DNA from: Alisma plantago-aquatica
Lineage: Eukaryota > Streptophyta > Magnoliopsida > Alismatales > Alismataceae
DNA length: 64,000 nt
Direction of reading: 5' to 3'
Assembly (NCBI GenBank): GCA_963693085.1
Contig: OY856414.1
Span: 264,405,501-264,469,500, forward strand
Shown here: positions 10,837 through 21,182 of the stretch, one piece after another
Numbering within the stretch: the stretch's first letter is position 1
Layout of the letters: the number at the start of each line of letters is the position of its first letter
The notes under the pieces: generated by a model
What the model saw: the letters and a program-made list of their open reading frames with translations, nothing else
Database searches by the model: none
What the model was told of the DNA's origin: nothing
Program-made: the position numbers and the translations under genes

Positions 10837-11600
10837 AACATGTCTTTGGCATCGGTTGTTTATGCCCTTTTATATATAATGTGTTTGTTGGCCTAGAAAC
10901 CTGTCCAAGATTTACTCATTAGGAGTAAATCTTGGATAGTCCCCGGTTTGGGACTGTTCTTCAACACCTAATCTCACTTAGGATGTAAGTGTATAATGTG
11001 TATTGGGTTTTCGAGAAAATTTTGGTAGCATTTCCCCGTTTGTTCTCTAAGTACATATGTACTTAGAGAACAGTGAGGAAATGCTGCCAAATTTTTTTTG
11101 AAAACCCAATACACATTATACACTTACTAATGAGATTAGGTGTTCAAGGATGGGATAGGTGGTACACATTTATTATATATCAGAATGACATCACATGTGT
11201 TTATGCCCTGAATTTCACTACTACATAACATGTCTTTGGCATCGATTGTTTATGCCATTTTGTATATAATGTGTTTGTTGGCCTAGAAACCCATCCAAGA
11301 TTTACTCACTAGGAGTAAATCTTGGATAGTCCCCGGTTTGGGACTGTTCTTCAACACCTAATCTCACTTAGGATGTAAGTGTATAATGTGTATTGGGTTT
11401 TCGAGAAAATTTCGGCAGCATTTCCCCGTTTGTTCTCTAAGTACATATGTACTTAGAGAACAGTGGGGAAATGCTGCCGAAATTTTCTCGAAAACCCAAT
11501 ACACATTATACACTTACTAGTGAGATTAGGTGTTCAAGGATGGGATAGGTGGTACACATTTATTATATATCAGAATGACATTTATTATATATCAGAATGA
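10837..11600. repeat. Two 390-bp tandem repeats, each with long inverted repeats
   Basis: Copy 1 (10837-11226) and copy 2 (11227 to about 11600) are in register with a 390-bp offset. Each contains a short palindrome (TCCAAGATTTACTC paired with GAGTAAATCTTGGA). Each also contains a longer inverted repeat of about 90-bp arms (10961-11147 and 11351-11537), centred on GTACATATGTAC. The start of copy 2 is preceded by an internal copy of the CACTA terminus at 11216. Confidence 0.88.
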
Positions 11601-11777
11601 CATCACATTTATTATAATTGATAAAAGATCACAATTTTAGAGGCATGCATTTTTATATTTTTTTATTGAAGCTAAATGTTTGCTTTTTTAATATCAATAT
11701 CATTTTTAGATTTTATGTTTCATTATCTTCTAGTTAATACAAATGCTAAATATTTTCCTTTTTAATGACATTTTCAG

Positions 11778-14700
11778 ATGGCTGACCATGATGAGCATGA
11801 TGTCCATGATGAGCATGAAGTCCATGATGAGCATGTTGTCCATGATGAGCATGGCAAGGATACCAATGTAAGTTCTAATAACATATCCTGTATTTTTATA
11901 AAATTCATTATCTTCTAGTTATGTCATATATCCCATATTTCTATATTGGGCTAATTCAATGTGTTTATTTTTGTCAAATTTTAGGTTGATGATGCACATG
12001 TACCCACTGAAGCACTGGAGGAACTTGATGTGCATCACCAAACACTTAACAAGAAAAGGGGCATCACTCTATCGAAGAAGTTAATAGAGCTAAGTGGTAG
12101 TGGATCCAGATTGGTTGTGGGGTTTGTTAATGGAGGAAATGCAATTGGAGTGAACCACAATAATTTTGTAAACTATCTTGGGGTTGTCAATCGAAGCCAT
12201 TGTGGTGTTAAGTATGATAATTGGCATAAAGTTCCTCAGGCGAAGAAAGACTTGATATGGAAGGATTTATGTGTGAGTTATTATTATTTGCAATTCTATT
12301 TTGTAGATTACAAATTCTATTATTTGCAATTCTATTTTTGGATACTAGTTAATAACAATTCTATTTTATAGAATCTGTTAGCATTGGATGAGAAGTTGCA
12401 TCGTAAAAGCATGATGCAACACGCTGGAAAGATGCTAAGGAACTATAGGACAAATCTCAACAGAGAATACATAAAACATGGTGATAAGAAGAAGAAGTCA
12501 GCCCTTGAACAGTGGAACTTCTTGGACAAAGAAGATTGGGACACATTTGTTGCTTCAAGAAAATCTGAAGAATTCAAGGTATTAGGTGTCACTCCCAATA
12601 TAATTAATATACGTTGTATTCACCTATTCAAGATTAACATTTAGTGCTACTAACCAAATCATTAATGTGCATACTAACTAGGCCCTCAGTGAGGCGCAAA
12701 AAGCAAGGTGTGCATTGAATGTGCATGACCACACTATGGGTCCAAAGGGCTATGCAAGCGTTTGCCAAAGACTACAGGCAGAGTCTAGTGCTACTAAGGA
12801 ATCCTCTACTACATGTGCCACACCCATGCCTCGTCATGCTGTCTAAATAGCTGGGAGGCAAAACAAGAAGGGTGAAATAAAGAAGCCCGTAACTGCTGAG
12901 GCGGCTACGAAAATGGTAAAATACAACTCTTAGAGCAATCATTTGAATATTGATTATTTGTGGTGTTAACTTACCAATTTCTATTGATGGTGATTAGAGG
13001 GAGCTACACGAGCAGAGGAAACAAGGCATGTTCATCCCTCAGGGCACAAGGGATGAATTGCCATTTGCTCTGGGTAACCCAGAGCATCCTAGACATGTTA
13101 GGGGTGCAGGCACTGGTGTGGGCATCAAATCATTCTTTGGGCCATCCCAGCGCAAACCCAGAGCGGGACTTTCACAAGAAGAGGTAACCTATTCTTTTTT
13201 TAGAATGTTACTGTAAAAGGGAATTCAATAATAAGAAGCTAATGTTTCTTTTATCCATGTATAGGAGAATAAGAAAGTCGAGGATATAGTTGCTAAGAAG
13301 GTCAATGATATAGTTGCTGAGAAAGTCAAGGAAGAAATGGTGCAGTGGCAGGCATCTCAGGCTTCCAATCATCCTGTGGCGACCCACTCTTCTCCTGATG
13401 CACAGACTGAGAGTAATCCTGTAGACTCACCGCCTAACACATCTGATTTAAGTATTGTTTGTGACATTGTATCTAGTCTTTTCAAGATGATATGTTTTCT
13501 AGATGATATGTATATATGTATAATATTCTTTACATAAATTTGTAGGTGTTGAAGCCATGCCGCTTAAGAATACAAGATTATGTTGTTGCAGAGGCGCAAG
13601 CTTATCCGTCCCTTCCTGGGGCAACATTTGACATGACTCCGATGCCACAGGGCTACGTTCGTGTGAGCCCGATACGTGTATTACCTGATTGGAGGGATGC
13701 TACATTGCCATATGCCCACCCGGATATTGATACACTTGCTGAGGCAGAAGGCGGGGTGATATTGTGGCCCAAAGCAGATGTCGTCTACACTACTAAAATT
13801 GTAAGATAAAATTACATTATTTTAGATTGTTAATGTGTATATATGAGGTCAATTGATCTGAAAATATATATATAGGTTAAAAAGAAGACACTCGGAGCAC
13901 CTAGGCCTCCACCTCCACTTCCTGCATTACCAACTTGGGTTCCAACTGACCTAAAATACCCGTTAGGTCCTGCTTGTAGGGGAATGGCATGTTGTCTATG
14001 GGCACATAATATACATTGCCCTATAATTGTTTCTTTAGAAGCGAATTATGCAGGTCAATCATACGAAAGCTCTTTATTTATACAAGATATTATTGAGCTA
14101 TTTATATATGATTGGCTGAATACATCAATGATAGAGACATGGATAAGGTGAGATCTTGTTTATACATCCATATACCTTGTGTAAGATCCGGTGATCTGGT
14201 TTCTTATATATTAATGCATACGTAATACATGTTTTTTAGCTACTTAGTCGAAAATCAATGCAAACAATTTGCATTTGATCATGTGGGATTTTTGACTCCA
14301 TCATTGATTAGTATGGTAGCTAAAGACCCTGATAGTGTTCAACAATACTGTATATATGCTTTTACAATTTTCGATCAGCAAAAGAAGACGATAATAATAG
14401 CTCCATTAAATGTCAAGTAAGTTTACTTTACTTATAATTTGGACTTAAGAAAATTACATTTTTATTGTGGATTTTGAGTTATTAATTTTTAACTTTTTTG
14501 CCTCTAGCGGTAGGCATTGGGAGTTACTAGTTATTCTCCCTGGGACGTTCACTGTTTATTATCTAGATCCTGCGGGGAGTACATTGAATACCAAAATTGG
14601 ACACGTAATGAGATTGCCATTATTCTGGTGAGAAATATTTCATTTTTATATCTGTTAACATCTGTTATTACATTACTATTTAATTATGCAATTTACTATG

Positions 14701-15231
14701 TTACATTAACATGTAGGGGTTTAGATGCATTCAAAAATGTTGGAGGAAAGGTCCCAAGGAAAAAGAACCAGCCAATAATTTGGAAGAACATAAAAGTAAG
14801 TTCCCGACTCCAATGTATATATTATTTATGTGAACTGTTCGTAGTTGTATTTTTTAATATTTTGTATGTTTCAATTTATAGTGCACTACACAAGACAACG
14901 GATGGGCATGCGCATACTATGTGATGCGATTTATGCAGATGATTATCCAATATGCCGCATTGGACATCGATACCATACATGAGGTATTATATATAGTCTC
15001 ATTAGTTAGTATGAAATATATCAATCTTATTTATATATTATTACTTATATATATACATCATTCTATTTCCAGGTGTTTAAAACTGACCACACTATAGGTA
15101 AACGCTTAAAAGATGTACATTCTCCATATACGGTGGAAGTATTAATTGAAATAAGAGAAGAATGGGCAAGAGCCATACAAATAGTGGTGATTGTAAGATA
15201 TAATTGGGATGTTGATAGCGATGTTGAATGA
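11778..15231 (+). CDS. CACTA-borne protein: En/Spm-like region fused to Ulp1-type (C48) protease
   Basis: Thirteen exons with canonical splice ends join in one frame of 790 codons: 11778-11867, 11985-12272, 12372-12578, 12682-12915, 12998-13183, 13265-13468, 13546-13800, 13876-14147, 14240-14416, 14508-14627, 14717-14795, 14882-14983 and 15073-15231. Residues 4-25 are His/Asp/Glu repeats (HDEH). Residues about 45-270 resemble plant Ptta/En/Spm transposon proteins (NNFVNYLG, YDNWHKVP). The C-terminal part reads as a SUMO-protease-type C48 domain: His641 in RHWEL, Asp658 in YYLDPAG, Gln708 in CTTQDNGWACAYYV, Cys714. The His-Asp gap of 17 and Gln-Cys gap of 6 equal those of yeast Ulp1. The role is inferred: cleavage of SUMO or a related protein, possibly to escape silencing. 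One flaw: TAA at 12844 (codon 250, probably from CAA) would truncate it unless bypassed. Exon 6's donor is the least certain junction. Confidence 0.8.
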
Positions 15232-15499
15232 TATTTTATAAATGAATATTTCTGAATGTTTATACATGTCTGAATGTTTCTACATGTATTTGAATGTTTC
15301 TACATGTGTGAATGTGAGAATTGAATTGATGTCTGAATGTATCTACTTGTGTTAAAAGTATATTTGTTGATTCTGCAGGTTTGTGGCCTGTTTGTAGGCT
15401 GATATCAATGGATGTCGTAAACCTATAGTTCAGAAAACTGTACTGCAGGTTCTCATCCTACTGACCAGCCACAGTAGGCCTGCAAATTGATAAGAAAAA

Positions 15500-15909
15500 A
15501 ATACATAGGTGTTGGTTATTAATAGAACACCGTCATCAAAGGCTTACACCGTCAGTTATTGGATAAAACCGCCGCCTAATATGACAAACAACCCGACCGT
15601 GCAGGAAAGCACGAACGTGGTGGAAAAAGCGTCGGGTATTAGTACAAAACTGACACCTATAGTACTAAACACGGACGTGCAAGGAAGCAAGGCCGTAGCG
15701 TCTGGGAATATGGCGTCGGGTTTTTAGTTGCAAACTGACGCAGAAAGTGTCCTAGATGGCGCCCTTTTTGTGGCGCGAACCCTTTTTGCGTCCGTTATAA
15801 AACCGACGCCGAAGAGTTCGACCTTTAGCGGCGCCCACATAGGCATCGCTTGAGAACCATCGCTAAAGGGGTTAAACAACCGACGCCAAAGACATGTTCT
15901 GTAGTAGTG
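15500..15909. repeat. CACTA-1 right end: subterminal repeats and TIR
   Basis: Multiple copies of the same GCGTCGGTTT / AACCGACGC type motif as at the left end, on both strands (for example at 15708-15723, 15800 and 15880), closing with TTCTGTAGTAGTG and the ATA duplication. The last 39 bases are repeated, inverted, at 11216. Confidence 0.88.
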
Positions 15910-16591
15910 ATATTTAATGTGTTGGATACGAATTTGCCATTAATTTTATATGTTGGAGTTTTTTGTACATTTATTTAATATTTTGAAGGTTCTACACACT
16001 CTCTCTCTCCTAATTTAATCTTTTAATCAAACATCTCCCAAATTGTATGAAAATTCACTCAAAGGATATATTTATTATGTAGATTATGAATCAAAGATTA
16101 TTTTCCTCTGTGACATTTAATATTTTATTTGATATTTTGGGGGAAAACACACATCTTCTTTTCCAATTTGAATTAAGTTAATTACTATTGTGTGAATAAT
16201 ATGAAACTTGACTCCCAAGGCAATTGGGACCCAAGGAACACGATTTTTAACTTAGATTTCACTTTCAGGGTTTCCCTTGATGAGTTATGACACAATTTAT
16301 ATTTATGGCCATTATTATCACATTATCATGTTATTTCATTATTATCATTATTGCTCATCCAATTGGGTTCCTTATCTTCATATTCTCATCCAAAGAGTTA
16401 TGTGACATATTTTATATATCCATTATCATTCTAAGACTAATGCGAAAACATCAGGTTACATTAGGGGGATATATTCATGCATTAGTTCATTAGGATTTTA
16501 CTAAACATCTTTTTAGGTCTAACCCTCAACCTTGTTTGGCTAATTCTAAGAGATCAAACTTCTAGGGTAGGGTTAAAGATCTGATATGTTA
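15910..16591. other. Unassigned AT-rich DNA between CACTA-1 and the array
   Basis: Non-coding in appearance, with T-rich and CT-rich tracts. An open frame of 68 codons at 16287-16493 is low complexity, with no recognised motif. Confidence 0.5.
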
Positions 16592-19500
16592 TAGCCATGG
16601 ATGCAAGACCGGTTGTGGGAGGGAGAGTAGATAATGGAGCCAAAGGGATCACCATGGATGTGAGATCGGATGTGGCAGGGAGAGTGGCTAATGGGAGCCT
16701 AAGGGAGAGCCATGTATGAGAGATAGAATGTGGTGGGGAGAGTAACTAATGGGAGCCTAAGGGAGAACCATGGATGCGAGATTGGGTGTGCAAGGGAGAG
16801 TGGCTAATGGGAGATGAAGGGAGCACCACAGATGTAAGATTAGGCATGGGAGGTAGTATGATTAATGGGATTGAAAGGAAGCGTCATGGATGTGAGACCA
16901 GGTGTCAAAGGGAGACTGGCTAATGGGAGGTGAAGGGAGTGCTATGGATACAAGATTGGGTGTGGGCGGGAGAGTGGCTAATGGGAGTCGAAGGGAGCAC
17001 CATGGATGCGAGACCGAGCTTGGGAAGGAGAGTGACTAATGAGAGCAGAAGGGAGCACCATGGATGCAAGACTGTGTGTGGGAGGGAGAGTGGCTAATGA
17101 GAGCCGAAGGGAGTGCCATGGATGTGAAATTGGGTTTGGGAGGGGAGTGGTTAATGGGATCCGAAGGGAGAGACATGGATGTGAGATTGGGTGTTGGTGG
17201 GAGAGTGGCTAATGGGAGATGAAGGGAGCGTCATGGATGTGAGACCGGGTGTGGGAGGGAGAGTGGCTAATGGGAGTCAAAGGGAGCATAATGGATGAGA
17301 GACTGGGTGTGGGAGGAAGAGTGGTTAATGGGAGCCGAAGGTAGCGCCATGGATGTGAGACTAGGTGCGGGAGGGAGAGTGCCTAATGGGAGAGAAATGG
17401 AGAGCCATGGATGCAAGATTGGGTATGGGAGGGAGAGTGACTAATGGCAGCCAAAGGGAGTGACATGGATGTAAGACCGGGTGTTGGAGGGAGAGTGGAT
17501 AATGAGAGCTAAAAGTAGTGCCATGGATGCAATATTAGGTGTGTCATGGATAGTAGATAATTGGGAGCCAAGGGGAGCGCCATGGATTCAAGACCAGGTA
17601 TAGGAGTGAGAGTGGCTAATCAGAGCTCAAGGGAGCACCATAGATGCAAGATTGGGTATGGGAGGGAGAGTTTCTAATGGTTGTCAAAGGGAGCACTATG
17701 GATGTGAGACTGGGTGTGGGAGGGAGAGTGACTAATGGGAGCCAAAGAGAGTGCCATGGATACGAGACCAGATGTGGGATGGGGAGTGGTTAATGGGAGC
17801 CGAAGGGAGTGCCATGGATGCGAGATTGTGTGTGGGTGGGAGATTGGCTAATGGAAACCAAAGAGAGCAACATGGATGTGAAATCAAGTGTGGGAGGGAG
17901 AGTGGTTAATGGAAGCCGAAAGGAGTGCCATGGATGTGAGACTGGGTGTGGGAGAGAGAGTGGCCAATTGGAGCCATAGGGAGCACTGTGGATGCGAGAT
18001 CAGGTGTGGTAGTATGAGTGATTATGGGAGTCAAAAGGAAAACCTTGGATGTAAGACTGGGTGTGGTAGAGAGAGTGGCTATTAGGAGCCGAGGAGAGTG
18101 CCATGGATGCAAGACCGTATGTGGGAGGAAAAGTGGTTATTGGTAGCCGAAGGGAGTACCATGGAAGTTAGACTGGGTGTTGGAGGAAGAGTGTCTATTA
18201 GGAGTCAAAGGGAGTGCCAGGGATGCGAGACTGGGTGTGGGAGGAAGAGTGGCTAATGGGGGCCGAAGGGAGTGCCATAGATGTAAGACTGGGTTTGGGA
18301 AGGAAAGTGGCTATTGGGTTCTGTAGGGAGCGTCATGGATGCAAGATTGGGTGTAGGATGGAGAGTGGCTAATGAGAGCCAAAGGAAGTGCCATGGATGG
18401 AAAACTAGGTGTGGAAGGGAGAGTGTCTATTAGAAGATGAAAGGAGCTCCATGGATGTGAGATCGAGTGGGGGAGGGAGAGTGGTTAATAGGAATCAGGG
18501 GAGCGCCATTGATGCAAGACCGAGTGTGGGAAGAGAGTGTCTAATGGGAGCCGAAAGGAGCAACATGGATGTGAGACTCGGTGTGGGAGGGAGAGTGGCT
18601 AACGAGAGCCCAAGGGAGCATGGATGCAAGACTAGGTGTCAGAGGGAGAGTGGCTAATTAGATCCAAAGAAAGATCCATGGATGCTAGATCGGGTGTGGG
18701 AGGGAGAGAGTAGCTAATAGGAGCTGAAGGGAGAGTCATGGATGCGAGACCCGATGTAGGAGCCAGAGTGCTATTGGGAGCCGAAGGGAGTGCTATGGAT
18801 GTGAAAGTAGGGGTGGGAGGGAGACTAGCTAATGAAAGCTGAAGGGAGTGCCATGGATGTGAGATTGGGCGTGGCAAGGAGAGTGGCTAATGGGATCCGA
18901 TGAGAGAGCCATGGATTTGAGATCGGGTGTGGCAGGGAGAGTGGCTAATGGGAGCCAAGGGGATCACCATGGATGCGAGATCAGGTGTGGGACAGTGATT
19001 GGCTAATTGGAGATGAAGGGAAGACCATGAATGTAATTCCATGTATGGGAGGGAGAGTGGCTGACGTGAGCCCAAGGGACCACCATGGATGTAAAACTGG
19101 GTGTCAGAGGGAGAGTGACTAATGGGAGCCGAAGGAAGAGCCATGGATGATAGACCGAGTGTGGGAGGGATAGTAGCTAATAGTAGCATAAGGGAGCGTC
19201 ATGGATGTGAAACTGGGTGTGGGAGGAAGAGTGGATATTGGGAGCCGAAGGGAGTGTTATGGATGTGAAACCGAGTGTGGGAAGGATACTGGCTAATGAG
19301 AGACTAAGGGAGCGCCATATATTTGAGACTGGGTGTGGCAAGGAGAGTGGTTAATGGGATCCAATGAGACTTCCATGGATTTGAGATTGAGTGTGGCAGT
19401 GAGAGTGTCTAATGGGAACTGAGGGGAGCACCATGGATGCAAGATCAGGTGTGGGAGGGTGAGTGGCTAATCGGAGAAGAAGGGAACACCATTGATGTAA

Positions 19501-19689
19501 TTCTGGGTGTGAGAGGGAGAGTGGATATTGGGAGCCAAAGGAAGCACCATGGATGAAAGACTGAGTGTGAGAGTGAGAGTGGTTAATGTGCACAGAAGGA
19601 GAGCAATGGGTGTGAGACCGAATGTTAGAGGTAGAGTGGCTAATGGGAGCCAAAGGGAGTGCCTTAGATGTGAGACCATGTTTAAGAGG
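16592..19689. repeat. 58-bp minisatellite array, middle block
   Basis: About 53 degenerate units of about 58 bp (successive CATGG cores at 17001, 17059 and 17117). Above the unit there is a higher-order pattern. A run of diagnostic variant units around 18860-19040 recurs at about 19320-19505; the ATGTAATTC variant lies at 19031 and 19495, exactly 8 x 58 bp apart. Many frames stay open because the unit lacks stops, but 58 is not a multiple of 3 and no protein is implied. Confidence 0.93.
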
Positions 19690-21148
19690 TATTGACTTGA
19701 GAGTTCTACATTGTCCATATATTGATAATGACTTAACCATTCCATTCCTATGTATCTAATATGTTTGTTCAAGATTGATTTCAGACTTTAGGTACATGAA
19801 AAGGATCAAATTACACAAGCCCTAGCTTGTTCAAGTATAAGTCAAAAGCAATGCAAGTGTGCATTTTGGGAAATCACTCCAAATGACCTTAGATGATTTT
19901 TGTAATCACTTGTATTGATGATATGACTTGTAACTAAGATGAGAAAAATTAGAGACACTTAATTCCAACATATGATCATTCAAATGTCAATTTAGAAAAT
20001 TTATCACAGGCTATTTATCGGTCGAGTTGGAAACTAGACCGATCCAGTGATGGATTTTCTGAAGAGACCAATCGGTCAAGTTGCACACTCACAAAACTCG
20101 ATCAATTGACTCACTGAGAAAAACTAATTTTAGCTCATCGGTCAAGTTTCCCAAAACAAACTTGATCGATAGTTTAAAACTAGCTTTGTCATTTAGTGGA
20201 TCGATCGAGTTACCTTTATTGAAACTTGACCGAATGTACTATACAGAAAACACAAAAAAAAGTGATTATAATCATTGGTGAGTTGTTTTGAGCGAGAATA
20301 GATACGTTGCAACTTGAAAAATTGATATATTTCACCCTTAAGTGATCCCACACTCAAGGGAGAATCACCATCTATAAGTAGGACCCCTTGGAGTTCTTTT
20401 CAAGTTTACTCATTCATGCTATTTTAAGTCCTTGCTATAGTTGGGTGTGTTACAACTCCTTGAGCCCCTTTCTCTCTCTAGTTTACACATCATTTCATGA
20501 TTATGAGTGAGTTAGGCTAGTTGTAAGAGAGCTAGTTCCTTGTTCTTGTAAATCTCTCATTATATTCCATCTTTCCTACCCCTTTCCTCAATGAATCAAA
20601 GGTGAAGCAAGCTACTCCGAGTGAAGGTGGAGTTGTTGTTGTTCTTGTTCAAAGTTGAAGAAGAGGTGAAGATCTTATCCAAGTGAAGGTGAAGGTGAAG
20701 GCTAAAGATCCAAGAAGAGTGGGTAATCCCTTGAAGTCTGAAGACTTCTGTAAGAGTAAGTAAGACCTAGGAAGAAGGAAGAAGACTTTTGCAAAGTGGG
20801 TAAGTTCTTGGTAAGGTTGAAGACTCTTTGTATTAGATAGGTAAGTCCTTTGGTGGTCTTGTACTGTAACTCTTTTTGGTGAATATATATAGGAAAACAC
20901 TTGTAAAGTCCTAGAGGTTGACCTCTCTAGGTAGTGGACTGACTCTCTCCTAGTTTGGAGAGAGGAATCACTCTAAACGACCTTGTCAAGTGCTTGTTTC
21001 ATTTTCTCTCATCCTTGCTATGCTTGTTAGTTAGGACTTCAAATTACACTTAAGCTATTGGTTTTGATTGATATAATTTGAAGGTCTAATCTATCTTGTG
21101 AGAATTTTTGAAGCTCTATTGACCCCCCTCTAGAACCCTAGATCAACA
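19690..21148 (+). repeat. Copia-A 5' LTR
   Basis: 1459 bp, starting TATTGACTTGAG (the usual TG has become TA) and ending CTAGATCAACA next to the primer site. By eye it is about 93% identical to the LTR at 32218-33672. It has a decayed TATA-like box (TATAAGTA, 20373) and four GGTCGAGTT/AACTCGACC-type paired motifs at about 20015-20235. The left flank AGAGG differs by one base from the GGAGG that flanks the other LTR. Confidence 0.88.
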
Positions 21149-21164
21149 AGTAGTATCAAAGCCA
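21149..21164 (+). promoter_or_regulatory. Copia-A primer-binding site
   Basis: TAGTATCAAAGCC lies directly after the LTR. It is a two-mismatch version of the TGGTATCAGAGCC site complementary to initiator tRNA-Met. Confidence 0.8.
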
Positions 21165-21182
21165 AGGATCTTCTCCAACAAG

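Larger units (their letters stand above)
9685..15909 (+). mobile_element. CACTA-1: complete CACTA transposon with a Ulp1-protease gene
   Basis: A 6225-bp DNA transposon. It begins CACTACTACAGAA (9685-9697) and ends with the reverse complement (15897-15909), flanked by the 3-bp target duplication ATA (9682-9684 and 15910-15912). Both ends carry dense subterminal repeats of a GCGTCGGTT / AACCGACGC type motif, typical binding sites for the CACTA TnpA-class protein. Inside are a 110-bp hairpin, two 390-bp tandem repeats and one 13-exon gene. No TnpD (DDE transposase) is encoded, so mobilisation would need a TnpD from elsewhere. Intact ends and duplication suggest a relatively recent insertion. 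Confidence 0.93.

Noticed and set aside
1577..21164. tRNA-Met gene fragments (TGGTATCAGAGC-like)
   Set aside because: Each lies next to an LTR and is a primer-binding site, with no tRNA body.
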